Shown piece after piece: positions 33,744 to 41,529 of a stretch of 64,000 bases of DNA; the first letter of the stretch is position 1; each line of letters opens with the position of its first letter. Position numbers and translations under genes: made by a program. The notes under the pieces were generated by a model. The model worked only from the letters and a program-made list of their open reading frames with translations, was not told the origin of the DNA and did no database searches. This stretch comes from Brevibacterium casei CIP 102111 (lineage in GTDB: Bacteria; Actinomycetota; Actinomycetes; Actinomycetales; Brevibacteriaceae): NCBI RefSeq assembly GCF_900169275.1, contig NZ_FXZC01000001.1:248001-312000 (forward strand), written 5' to 3'.

Positions 33744-35222
33744 ATGGGTGAGGCAGTGAGTTCGAAACGGTACACACCGGAAGAGCGGACCTTGTACCGC
33801 GAGAAGCTCGCGGAGAATCTCGAGCTCTTCGACACCTACCTCCGGCATGCCGAGTTCAAGTCGGCCGGCACGATCGGGCTCGAGCTCGAACTCAACCTCA
33901 TCGACGAGGACAACCAGCCGAGCCTGCGCAACAAGGACGTCCTCGGCGACCTCGACGACGAGTACCAGTCCGAGATCGGCGGGTTCAATCTCGAACTCAA
34001 CCATCCCGTCCTCCAGGTCGCCGGCCGCGGACTCAAGACCCTCGAAGCCGGGGTCGCCGATCGGCTCGCGAAGGCTCAGAGGGCCGCTGCCGACAAGGGG
34101 CTCAGAGTCGCCTCGATCGGCACTCTTCCGACGCTGACGACGCAGTTCCTCAAAGAGGACCCGTGGATGACGGAGGAGAACCGCTACGAGGCTCTGTCCA
34201 ATTCGGTCATCGACGCCCGCGGTGAGTTCGTCAAGATCGAACTCGACGGTCGCGAGACCTACCGGCAGGAATTCGCCGACATCGCCCCCGAGTCCTCGTG
34301 CACGTCGATGCAGCTTCACCTCCAGGTCGCGCCGAACAAGTTCGCCGAGGCGTGGAACGCCTCCCAGGCGATCGCCGCCGCCCAGGTCGCGGTGAGCGCG
34401 AACTCGCCGCTCTTCGTCGGCCACAAGCTCTGGCACGAGTCGCGGATCCCGGTCTTCACCCAGTCGATCGACACCCGCACACCCGAACTCGTCACGCAGG
34501 GCGTGCGCCCGCGCGTGTGGTTCGGGGAGCGGTGGATCACGAGCGTCTTCGACCTCTTCGAGGAGAACGTCCGCTACTTCCCGCCCCTGCTGCCCGAGAT
34601 CAAGGACTTCGTCGAGTTCAGCGACGCCGACGCCCCGAAGCTCTTCGAGCTCAATCTCCACAACGGCACCGTGTGGCGCTGGAACCGGCCGATCTACGAT
34701 GCCGGTGACAACGGCGCGCACATCCGGGTCGAGAACCGGCTGCTGCCGGCGGGCCCAACGCCCGTCGACATGGTCGCCGACGCCGCCTTCTACTACGGGC
34801 TCGCCGAGTTCCTCGTCGGCGAGAACCGTCCCGTGTGGTCCCGGATGTCCTTCGCCGAGGCGGAGGAGAACTTCTTCGCGTGTGCGAAGGACGGGATCAG
34901 GGCCCGGGTGACGTGGCCGAAGATCGGGCACATCGCCGTCTCCGACCTCGTCATCGACGTCCTCATCCCGCAGGCCCGGCGCGGACTGCGACGGCTCAAC
35001 ATCGACAAGGACGTCATCGAGGAGTACATGTCGATCATCGAGGGCCGGGCCTCGGGCAGGGCGAACGGTGCGACGTGGCAGCTGCGCATGCTCGACCACC
35101 TCGCCCCGGGAAGCCGACCGGACTCGCCGGAGCGCCGTGAGGGGCTCAAAGCAATGATGGATGCCTACCTCGAGAACCAGGCGAGCGGCCGCCCTGTCCA
35201 CACGTGGGACGTCCCTGCCTGA
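33744..35222 (+). CDS. GCS2-family glutamate-cysteine-ligase-like protein
   Basis: 492 residues. ATG 33744 is used; GTG 33756 is an alternative. It belongs to the glutamine-synthetase-fold carboxylate-amine ligases: GLELELNLID at about 46-55 is the metal/ATP motif, NLELNHPVL follows, then SCTSMQLHLQV and FELNLHNGTVWRW. Actinobacteria of this group make mycothiol rather than glutathione, so glutamate-cysteine ligase activity should not be assumed. Proteins of this type are often next to peptide-modification genes, but none is here. Confidence 0.8.
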   Translation: MGEAVSSKRYTPEERTLYREKLAENLELFDTYLRHAEFKSAGTIGLELELNLIDEDNQPSLRNKDVLGDLDDEYQSEIGGFNLELNHPVLQVAGRGLKTLEAGVADRLAKAQRAAADKGLRVASIGTLPTLTTQFLKEDPWMTEENRYEALSNSVIDARGEFVKIELDGRETYRQEFADIAPESSCTSMQLHLQVAPNKFAEAWNASQAIAAAQVAVSANSPLFVGHKLWHESRIPVFTQSIDTRTPELVTQGVRPRVWFGERWITSVFDLFEENVRYFPPLLPEIKDFVEFSDADAPKLFELNLHNGTVWRWNRPIYDAGDNGAHIRVENRLLPAGPTPVDMVADAAFYYGLAEFLVGENRPVWSRMSFAEAEENFFACAKDGIRARVTWPKIGHIAVSDLVIDVLIPQARRGLRRLNIDKDVIEEYMSIIEGRASGRANGATWQLRMLDHLAPGSRPDSPERREGLKAMMDAYLENQASGRPVHTWDVPA

Positions 35223-35275
35223 GTGGGCGGATGGCGTGCGTGGGCTGGCACGCGCCGCCGGTGCCCAACCGACTT

Positions 35276-35326
35276 GAGGACGCGCAGTGTCGATTTCCGC
35301 GTGCCGAATCGACACTGCGCGTCCTC
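35276..35326. terminator. 19-bp perfect hairpin between convergent genes
   Basis: GAGGACGCGCAGTGTCGAT (35276-35294) and its exact complement (35308-35326) enclose a 13-base loop. The sequence lies between the GCS2 gene and the convergent cupin gene, and could be a bidirectional terminator or a member of a palindromic repeat family. Confidence 0.8.
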
Positions 35327-35378
35327 GACACGCGCGTCAGCGCCGGTCGATGACCGCACACCCCTGCGCCGTAAGCCC

Positions 35379-35804
35379 CTACAGCCGCTCGACCTCGACG
35401 AAGATGACGGCATCCTCGCCGTCGGGGTTCGAGACCTCGTGCTCCGACCCGGCGGGACGGGTGTAGGAGACCCCTGCCTGGAGTTCGGCGGTGAGTTCTG
35501 TGCCGTCGGAGTTCCGCACGTGCATGGTGTCGGTGACCATAGGGACGACGACGTACTCGTGCTTGTGCCGGTGCATGGGGATGACACCGCCGGGTTCGAT
35601 CGTCCACCGCGTCACTCGGAAGATCCCGTTGTCGAGCTGCACCTCGCCGGTCGCCCCGGTGTCGCCGGCACCACTACCAGCCCCGGTGTCGCCCGCGCCA
35701 CTGCCAGCCCCGGTGTCGCCGGCGCCAACACCCGCATCACCGCCCGCGCCGCCGACGCCCCCGACCGCACGGCTCGTCTCCGCTCCTGTGCTCTCCGTGC
35801 TCAT
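35379..35804 (-). CDS. Cupin-domain protein with Gly/Ala/Thr repeat leader
   Basis: 141 residues from ATG 35804, with GAAGGAG upstream. The C-terminal 85 residues form a small cupin barrel with the metal site MHRHKHEY and the second motif RPAGSEHEVSN. The N-terminal 50 residues are low-complexity, with repeats of GAGDTGAGS encoded by tandem DNA repeats at about 35655-35740. Cupins of this size often bind a metal and small ligand; no substrate is evident. The repeat number may vary between strains. Confidence 0.8.
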   Translation of the reverse strand: MSTESTGAETSRAVGGVGGAGGDAGVGAGDTGAGSGAGDTGAGSGAGDTGATGEVQLDNGIFRVTRWTIEPGGVIPMHRHKHEYVVVPMVTDTMHVRNSDGTELTAELQAGVSYTRPAGSEHEVSNPDGEDAVIFVEVERL

Positions 35805-35981
35805 CGTCCCTGCTCCTTCGCCGTCGAAGTCGTGTCGTCGTGTGCGGAGGGTCGTGCCCATCCGCCCTCACCCTAAGCCCCTCCGGCACACGACAGCTAG
35901 CATGTGCACTATGCGAAACCCGCTGACTACGACTGCGGGCACGCCGAGAGCTCAACCGCCACTCGAGGAAGGGAGCCGACG

Positions 35982-37190
35982 ATGACCGTCGACGACACCC
36001 GCAGCCTGCACGTCTCCGACCGGGCGGGTCTCGTCCGCCCGTTCGCGGCGATGAACATCGTCGGCAAGGTCCAGGCGATGCAGCGGGCCGGTCGGGACGC
36101 GATCGCGATGTGCCTGGGCGAACCGACCCAGGGTGCGCCGTCTCCGGTCAAGCGTCGCGCCGCCGAGATCCTCACCGACGGGACCAATCTCGGCTACTCC
36201 GCGGTCTTCGGCATCCCCGAACTCCGTGAGGCGATCGCCTCCCACTACCGCGACTGGTACGGCGTCGACATCCCCATCGACCGCATCCAGGTCACCACCG
36301 GTTCCTCGGGTGCCTTCCAGACGGTGTTCCTCACCTGCTTCGACGTCGGCGACCGAGTGGCCGTCGCCCGACCCGGGTACGGCGCGTACAAGAACATCCT
36401 CGCCGCCCTCGGCGCCGACATCGTCGAACTCGACTGCGGGGCCGAGCACGGCTTCCAACCGACGATCGACCTCCTCGAGCAGGCGCACGCCGAGGCCCCG
36501 CTCAAGGGCCTCATGCTCGCATCCCCGGCGAATCCGACGGGGACGATGATCGGGGCCGACCACCTCGGCGAGCTCATCTCCTGGTGCCGCGACCACGGGG
36601 TGCAGGTCATCTCGGACGAGATCTACCACGGCATCAGCTACATCGGCACCCGCGGGGAGACAGCGCTCGCCCACGACGACGAAGCCATCGTCATCTCGTC
36701 GTTCTCGAAGTACTGGGCGATGACGGGGTGGCGGCTGGGGTGGGCGATCCTGCCCGAGCGGCTGACGACGGCCGCCCGCAACGTCACCGGCAACCTCGCC
36801 CTCTGCGCGCCCGTGCCCGCCCAGTACGCCGCGGTCGCCGCGTTCGACCCGGAGTCCTACGCCGAATGCGAGGCGAACGTCGCGTCCTTCGCCCACGCCC
36901 GTGACCACGTCCTCGACGCGACCGCGGAGCTCGGGTTCACCGACATGGCCCCGCCCGACGGTGCGTTCTACATGTATGCGCGCATCGATGACATCCTCGA
37001 GCGCTCGGGCGGCCGGTTCGCCACGGCCACGCAGTGGTGCGAGGACCTCCTCGAGGCGACCGGAGTCGCCTTCGCCCCCGGTGACGACTTCGATTCCGTG
37101 GACGGCTGGCGCTCGGTGCGACTGTCCCTGGCCGTGGGAGCGGATCGCACCGCCGAGGCGCTCGACCGGGTGCTCGAGTACATGAAGTGA
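35982..37190 (+). CDS. PLP-dependent class I/II aminotransferase
   Basis: 402 residues from ATG 35982, with GGAAGGGAG upstream. Fold-type I markers: LGYSAVFGIPELREAI, TTGSSGAFQ (phosphate site), SPANPTGT, VISDEIYHGISY (Asp/Tyr for the cofactor) and the Schiff-base Lys in SSFSKYWAMTGWRLGW. The arginine for the substrate carboxylate lies in VRLSLAV near the C-terminus. It resembles aspartate/alanine aminotransferases of the Iγ branch. The exact amino acid cannot be predicted. Confidence 0.88.
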   Translation: MTVDDTRSLHVSDRAGLVRPFAAMNIVGKVQAMQRAGRDAIAMCLGEPTQGAPSPVKRRAAEILTDGTNLGYSAVFGIPELREAIASHYRDWYGVDIPIDRIQVTTGSSGAFQTVFLTCFDVGDRVAVARPGYGAYKNILAALGADIVELDCGAEHGFQPTIDLLEQAHAEAPLKGLMLASPANPTGTMIGADHLGELISWCRDHGVQVISDEIYHGISYIGTRGETALAHDDEAIVISSFSKYWAMTGWRLGWAILPERLTTAARNVTGNLALCAPVPAQYAAVAAFDPESYAECEANVASFAHARDHVLDATAELGFTDMAPPDGAFYMYARIDDILERSGGRFATATQWCEDLLEATGVAFAPGDDFDSVDGWRSVRLSLAVGADRTAEALDRVLEYMK

Positions 37191-37247
37191 CGTCTCCGCC
37201 GCCGCGGGAAATTCGGGAAGGCGGGCGTGCGCGCGGCGCTCGCCCCA

Positions 37248-37310
37248 GGTGGGATCACTGGTTCGCCGGGTCAGCGCCCCGGGTGGGATCACTGGTGCGC
37301 CGGGTCAGCG
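37248..37310. repeat. Two-copy 29-bp direct repeat
   Basis: The 29-base unit at 37248-37276 recurs at 37282-37310 with one mismatch (period 34). Each unit starts GGTGGGATCACTGGT and ends CGGGTCAGCG. It lies between the aminotransferase stop and the convergent ArsR stop. Confidence 0.9.
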
Positions 37311-37312
37311 CG

Positions 37313-37672
37313 TCAGTGCTCGTGTCCCTCGACGGTGTGCGCGAGCGCGTCGAGGATGATGTGGGCGACGTGGTCGTCCTTGAGCGAGTAGTACGCTTCC
37401 CGGCCGATCCGGTTGACCCCGACGAGGTGGAGACCGCGGAGGAACTTCAGATGCTGGGACACGAGCGGCTGGGACAGCCCGGTCGAATCGACGATGTGCG
37501 TGACCGTCGCCTCGCCGTGGGCGAGGACGAGGAGCATCTTCAGCCGCGACGGGGTCGCGAGGGCCTTGAAGAGGTCGGCTGTCTCGGAGATGGCGTCGAG
37601 ATTGTCCTCGGGATTGCGCAGCAGCTGTTCGACGGCGGCGTTGACCGGGACGGATTCTGGAGAGTCAGCCAT
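37313..37672 (-). CDS. ArsR/SmtB-family metal sensor with alpha-5 zinc site
   Basis: 119 residues. The winged helix has ATPSRLKMLLVLAHGE and LSQPLVSQHLKFL. The last helix reads DDHVAHIILDALAHTVE: its Asp, His, His and Glu have the same spacing as Asp104, His106, His117 and Glu120, which form the zinc site of SmtB, and further His residues follow (EGHEH). A zinc-responsive repressor is therefore likely. A TAATCT box (37684-37679) only six bases before the ATG suggests a leaderless transcript. It is downstream of, and co-oriented with, a FecB-type lipoprotein gene. Confidence 0.9.
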   Translation of the reverse strand: MADSPESVPVNAAVEQLLRNPEDNLDAISETADLFKALATPSRLKMLLVLAHGEATVTHIVDSTGLSQPLVSQHLKFLRGLHLVGVNRIGREAYYSLKDDHVAHIILDALAHTVEGHEH

Positions 37673-37733
37673 GGATAGAGATTACCGGAACAGGCTTCGC
37701 GCTCGGCAAATCGTCCGGACCGACACGTCGGGC

Positions 37734-38714
37734 TCAGGCCTCGCCCTGCTCGGCCTTGCCGATGGCGTCGGGGAGCTCGTCGAGCAGCCACGGATAGCTC
37801 AGCGGTGAGAGGTTCGTCAGGGCCGCGAACTCGTCGTCGCTGAGGACGGCGTAGTGCTTGCCGCGGATGACCTTGACCTCGCGGTAGAACGGGTCGGCGA
37901 GGTCGGACTCGTCGAGCAGCCCCTTGCCCGTGTCCGGGAAGTGGATGAGGAGGACATCGGCGTCGAGGTCGTCGACCTTCGCCTTCTTCACCGAGTGCTC
38001 CTCCGCCGAGTACGACGATGCCGCCGAGGCGGGCAGGAGACCGAGTCCGCTGAAGAAGCTGTCGTCGCTGCCGTCATAGGAGAGGTAGTCGATCGACGAT
38101 TTCTGCACATCGGCGACCGTGTACGTCGTGTCCTCGAACTCGAGATGCCGACCGGCGATGTCCTCGGCCTCGGTGGTGATGTCGCCGACGACCTGCTTGG
38201 CCTTGTCGGCTGTGTCGAGGGCGGTGGCCACCGCTGCCGTCCGGTCCGTCCAGGTCGCGTCGGGTGCCGCGGCGACGACGGGCGCGATCTCGGAGAGGTC
38301 GTCGAAGTGGTCGCCCGCGTCCTCGAGGCCGGTGGCGAGGATGACATCGGGCTCGGCCTGCGTGATCGCGGCGATGTCAGGGCCGTCGGTGCCGTCGTAG
38401 GTCTGCGGCGCCTCGGCGCCTGAGTCCTCGAGCGCGGACTGCACCCACGGGCTGAACTCGTCATCGCCGCCGGTTGCCGGGGCGATGACCGGTTCGGCAC
38501 CGAGCGCGAGCGCGATGTCGAGGTCGGTCGGACTGGCCACCGCGATCTTCGTCGGTGCGTCCTCGATCGTCGTCGTCCCGTAGGGCGAGTCGATCGTCTG
38601 CGGGAAGGGACCGTCGGGCGCTCCGGCGGAGGACGGGAGCACGGAGCAGCCGCCGAGTCCGATGACCGCGGCGGCTGAAAGGGCAGTGATGGGGAGGGGG
38701 CTGGTGAACTTCAC
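37734..38714 (-). CDS. FecB/FhuD-type substrate-binding lipoprotein
   Basis: 326 residues. A lipoprotein signal with lipobox LGGC gives Cys23. The type III binding-protein fold is shown by KIAVASPTDLDIALALGAEP, DIAAITQAEPDVILAT and VIRGKHYAV, as in iron-siderophore or heme receptors. No permease or ATPase gene lies near, so it is an orphan receptor using a transporter encoded elsewhere. Being sandwiched between a lysozyme-like gene and a zinc-type ArsR gene on one strand (gaps of 19 and 61 bases) raises the chance that it serves metal acquisition other than iron. Confidence 0.85.
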   Translation of the reverse strand: MKFTSPLPITALSAAAVIGLGGCSVLPSSAGAPDGPFPQTIDSPYGTTTIEDAPTKIAVASPTDLDIALALGAEPVIAPATGGDDEFSPWVQSALEDSGAEAPQTYDGTDGPDIAAITQAEPDVILATGLEDAGDHFDDLSEIAPVVAAAPDATWTDRTAAVATALDTADKAKQVVGDITTEAEDIAGRHLEFEDTTYTVADVQKSSIDYLSYDGSDDSFFSGLGLLPASAASSYSAEEHSVKKAKVDDLDADVLLIHFPDTGKGLLDESDLADPFYREVKVIRGKHYAVLSDDEFAALTNLSPLSYPWLLDELPDAIGKAEQGEA

Positions 38715-38733
38715 CAGGGAAGTGTAGCGCCTG

Positions 38734-39321
38734 TCAGTGGAGCGCTTCCACGTCGTCCTGACTGCCGATGAGATCGTCGGCGAGCGACTCCCACTGCCCG
38801 TACGCGTTCGGATACGCCGAACGCTGCACGGCCTGAGCGGCTTCCGTCGGAGTCATCGAATCCCAGTTCTCGATCTGGTTGAGCCCGGGATTCTCGATCT
38901 CGGGATTGATGCCGTAGAAGGACTTCGTCGCGAACACCGGGTCGGTGAGTTCGGACGGATCGCCCCATCCCTGCGAGGGGCGCTGCTGGAACAGGCCGAC
39001 GGAATCCCGGTCGCCGTGGGAGATGTTGCGCAGCGAGGACTCCTGGAGCGCGGTCATGAGCGCGATCCGGATCGCTTCGTCGTCGAATCCGCCGCCGCGT
39101 CCGACGGCGATGATGAGGCGGGCGTTGTCGATCTGCTGCTGGTTGAGCTGGTTCACCGAGGCCATCTGCATCTGCCTGATCGTCGTCGAGCCGAAGGACA
39201 CGGGCGAATTGAGGATGACGACCGCACCGATCGCCAGTGCTGCGACCGCTGCCCCGAGACCGATCAGGGCACCGACGAGCACGGACCGGGGTCCCCTGCG
39301 GTGTCGTGTCTGTCGAGGCAT
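38734..39321 (-). CDS. Membrane-anchored lysozyme-like / peptidoglycan-associated protein
   Basis: 195 residues. A basic N-terminus (RQTRHRRGPR) precedes one transmembrane helix (about 14-37). The extracytoplasmic domain contains ARLIIAVGRGGGF, ALMTALQESSLRNI, GDRDSVGLFQQRPSQGWG and later FYGINPEIENP. This signature appears at the end of actinobacterial M23 and NlpC/P60 cell-wall enzymes and resembles a transglycosylase fold with the Glu in QES as candidate acid. The gene starts exactly where its promoter predicts, giving a leaderless mRNA. Confidence 0.8.
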   Translation of the reverse strand: MPRQTRHRRGPRSVLVGALIGLGAAVAALAIGAVVILNSPVSFGSTTIRQMQMASVNQLNQQQIDNARLIIAVGRGGGFDDEAIRIALMTALQESSLRNISHGDRDSVGLFQQRPSQGWGDPSELTDPVFATKSFYGINPEIENPGLNQIENWDSMTPTEAAQAVQRSAYPNAYGQWESLADDLIGSQDDVEALH

Positions 39322-39328
39322 GAATATA

Positions 39329-39356
39329 ACGATAATGCAACAAACTTAAGGGTCAA
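39329..39356 (-). promoter_or_regulatory. Leaderless promoter of the lysozyme-like gene
   Basis: On the minus strand TTGACC (39356-39351), a 16-base spacer and TATCGT (39334-39329) end seven bases before the ATG at 39321. Transcription would begin at or next to the start codon, and no Shine-Dalgarno sequence is present. Confidence 0.65.
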
Positions 39357-39489
39357 TGTGACCACGCCATGCTTTTTGTCACAGAACGATCACGGCGCGG
39401 TGGGAGCCGGGCTGACCGGGCACCCGGTGTTGCCGAACTGCCACGCGGCAGCGGCGCCGGAGTCGGAGTTCTCGCCGTAGGCTCTGGAC

Positions 39490-39705
39490 ATGCCCTACGG
39501 TCGTCGTCTCACTCCGCTTGCCCGCCTCCTCGTCGCTGGGGTCGCGTTCCTCGTCATGCTCATCGTCGTCGCCGTCGTGTTCTTTGTCGTCGTCGTGTCC
39601 ACGGGGGTGAACTCCGGCGCCGAGGTGAGCAACCCTCCGGCATCGGTGCAGACGGTGCAGCCTTCGCCGAGCGCGGTGACCGGAGGATGGACGTACGGAG
39701 ACTGA
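39490..39705 (+). CDS. Small single-TM membrane protein
   Basis: 71 residues: a short basic N-terminus (YGRRLTPLAR), one strong hydrophobic helix (about 13-37) and a Ser/Pro/Val-rich tail ending WTYGD. No strong ribosome-binding site is visible and no family is recognised. The organisation (cationic start, helix, secreted-like tail) looks real for a small membrane protein. It ends 9 bases before the convergent GyrI-like gene's stop. Confidence 0.5.
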   Translation: MPYGRRLTPLARLLVAGVAFLVMLIVVAVVFFVVVVSTGVNSGAEVSNPPASVQTVQPSPSAVTGGWTYGD

Positions 39706-39714
39706 GCCCGCGCC

Positions 39715-40341
39715 TCACCGAGGCTGTACCGGCTCCACCGGCTGCCGGAGGATCGTCCGCATCCTCTCCGGTGCCGTCCGGCGGGAGTCGCTGAGGTAGA
39801 TCTCGTGGTGGCGCCCCGTCCAGACGTATCCCGATTCGGGGATGACGGACTCGTGCATGTGCGCGAGCACCTCGGCCTCGGCGTCGAAGGGTCCGATGTG
39901 GAGGGTCTGGATGACGGTTCCCTCGACCAGGGTCTCGAACCGGACGTCACCGAGACGCGGGGGATCGGCTTTGGCGGCGACCGCCTCGGCGGCCCGGGTG
40001 ACGTGGGTTCCGTCGAGCCACTCGGGGACGGCGAGCATGAGGGTGAAGTCCCAGTCGGCCTTGTTCCGGGCCGTCGTGAAGGAGCTCATGTCCTCGGCCC
40101 ACCACAGGCCTTCGAGGGGCGGGACGACGTAGTCGCGCTCGATTTCCCGTTTGCTGAGGAACTTCAGCGTGAAGGCGAGCGGATAGAGCGATGCGACCGC
40201 CGAGGTGAACTCCGGCGAGGTGTTGGGATCGCCATGGCCGTCGATCATGAGGTAGTTCATCGGTGGAACGTCGACCGTCGCGAACGTCCCCCGTTTCGCT
40301 CGGTAGCCGGGCAGGGTCTTCTTGAGATCGATCTTGTCCAC
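39715..40341 (-). CDS. GyrI-like small-molecule-binding protein
   Basis: 208 residues. It begins DLKKTLPGYRA and contains VPPMNYLMIDGHGDPN, GLWWAEDM and PESGYVWTGRHHEIYLSD, the pattern of stand-alone GyrI-like (AraC effector-binding) proteins. These bind or hydrolyse diverse toxic small molecules; none has an HTH here. It stands alone. Bases 40342-40561 upstream contain a short tandem repeat and, closer to the next gene, a MerR-type promoter. Confidence 0.85.
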   Translation of the reverse strand: MDKIDLKKTLPGYRAKRGTFATVDVPPMNYLMIDGHGDPNTSPEFTSAVASLYPLAFTLKFLSKREIERDYVVPPLEGLWWAEDMSSFTTARNKADWDFTLMLAVPEWLDGTHVTRAAEAVAAKADPPRLGDVRFETLVEGTVIQTLHIGPFDAEAEVLAHMHESVIPESGYVWTGRHHEIYLSDSRRTAPERMRTILRQPVEPVQPR

Positions 40342-40402
40342 GGGTTCTCTCCTCAGCCGTGTCCTGCTCGATTCGGGGGAGCGGGTCGCCTGTTCTGTGT
40401 CC

Positions 40403-40438
40403 CCGCGGGTTCACGGTGTCCGCGGGGGTCCACGGTGT
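40403..40438. repeat. Short tandem repeat
   Basis: CCGCGGGTTCACGGTGT (40403-40419) is followed directly by CCGCGGGGGTCCACGGTGT (40420-40438). The units share their ends and differ by a 2-base insertion and one substitution. Confidence 0.75.
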
Positions 40439-40507
40439 CCGCTCGGGCGACGGGGTGCCGCTGAGTCCGAGTGTAGACCGACTCGGAGCCGAGTTCCCCC
40501 GCCGTCC

Positions 40508-40538
40508 TTGACCTTGACACGCTGTCAAGGTCTTCACT
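40508..40538 (+). promoter_or_regulatory. MerR-type operator/promoter of the HEAT gene
   Basis: GACCTTGACA-CGC-TGTCAAGGTC (40510-40532) is a perfect 10-3-10 dyad. TTGACC at 40508-40513 can act as -35 and TTCACT at 40533-40538 as -10, giving the overlong 19-bp spacer that MerR regulators correct by bending DNA. It ends 23 bases before the ATG at 40562. The MerR-HEAT gene at 41530 is the obvious regulator. Confidence 0.75.
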
Positions 40539-40561
40539 GGGAGGTGAAGGAGGCGGAAGCC

Positions 40562-41269
40562 ATGACAGAGAACCATCCGCAGGACGGACGTGCGGGAGCA
40601 TCGCTTGAGACAGGAGTACAGGATGTGGCCCGCGCTCTGCGGCTGGGCAGTGCGCAGCAGCGACTGCAGGCCGCGATGACGATCGGAACGCACGCCGACC
40701 CCGACCACCTCGACGTCCTCATCGAACGCAGCCGGACGGAACCGGACTTCTTCGTCCGCGACATGCTCACCTGGGCGCTCACCCGATTGCCTGCCGACCT
40801 CGTCGTGCCCCGCCTCCTCGCCGAGCTCGAGTCCGATTCCGTTCAGGCCCAGAGCCAGGCCCTGCATTCGCTGTCGAAGATCGGGGATCCGCGTGGCTGG
40901 GTCGCCCTCGACCCGTCCGTGTCGGGTCTGCGGTTCATCGCCCATGCCGACGCCGAGGCGGCCCGCAGTGCGTGGAGGGCCGCGGTTCGTCTGGTGCCGG
41001 GAGACCGACACCGAGATCTTGCATCGTCCCTGGTCACGCAGCTGGGGCGAGGTGACGTCGAGATGCAGAAGAGCCTCAGCCGGGCACTCGTCGCCCTCGG
41101 CGACGAAGTCGTGTCAGTGGTCGATGGCAGGGTGGGGGCAGAGGAAGAAACAGTGCGGACACACGCTCTGGCGACAGTGGCGATGTTCCATGACCCCGAC
41201 GCCGGCTTCGCCCACGCCATGGACGAGGCCAAGCGGGTGGTCGCACTGGGGTCCGAGGCATCGGCCTGA
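40562..41269 (+). CDS. HEAT-repeat protein under MerR-type control
   Basis: 235 residues from ATG 40562 with GGAGG upstream. After about 20 polar residues the protein is a series of alpha-helical pairs: AQQRLQAAMTIGTHADPDHLDVLIERS, VRDMLTWALTRLP, VQAQSQALHSLSKIG and MQKSLSRALVALG, typical of HEAT/PBS-lyase-type repeats used for protein or ligand binding. It lies behind a perfect MerR dyad and before a MerR regulator that itself ends in HEAT repeats, so both probably belong to one response. No catalytic motif is seen. Confidence 0.8.
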   Translation: MTENHPQDGRAGASLETGVQDVARALRLGSAQQRLQAAMTIGTHADPDHLDVLIERSRTEPDFFVRDMLTWALTRLPADLVVPRLLAELESDSVQAQSQALHSLSKIGDPRGWVALDPSVSGLRFIAHADAEAARSAWRAAVRLVPGDRHRDLASSLVTQLGRGDVEMQKSLSRALVALGDEVVSVVDGRVGAEEETVRTHALATVAMFHDPDAGFAHAMDEAKRVVALGSEASA

Positions 41270-41302
41270 ACCGGTTTTGGGAAGGGTCGGTCGGATGCGT
41301 GT

Positions 41303-41331
41303 GGTGGTCGAGAGGGGCAAGCTCGACCACC
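41303..41331. terminator. Hairpin after the HEAT gene
   Basis: GGTGGTCGAG (41303-41312) and its perfect complement (41322-41331) enclose a 9-base loop, 34 bases after the stop. The TGGTCGA core recalls the arms of the palindromic repeats at 7486 and 8681. The rest of the 41270-41529 gap holds a 10-bp palindrome TCTCGCGAGA at 41424-41433, possibly in the next promoter. Confidence 0.65.
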
Positions 41332-41529
41332 GTGGCGCATGGCCGATGCCTCGGACTCCTTCCTCCGAACCGTCGGGCACAGGACTCTGACCGTCGTGGC
41401 CCAGCGAGTAGAGTGCTGTGTGCTCTCGCGAGACCATAGCGCGACGACCGAGAGAGTGGCGACGTCCGCGTGAGCCGGGGCGGACACCGGAGCCGCGGAC
41501 CGGGATTCTGCGCGGAGAGCGAGGTGGCG

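Noticed and set aside
33744..35222. gshA (glutamate-cysteine ligase) as a firm name
   Set aside because: The GCS2 family includes many non-glutathione ligases, and mycothiol-producing actinobacteria usually lack glutathione synthesis.
35655..35740. Short regular repeats considered as a CRISPR array
   Set aside because: They are in-frame coding repeats for Gly/Ala/Asp/Thr without unique spacers, and no cas genes are in the window.
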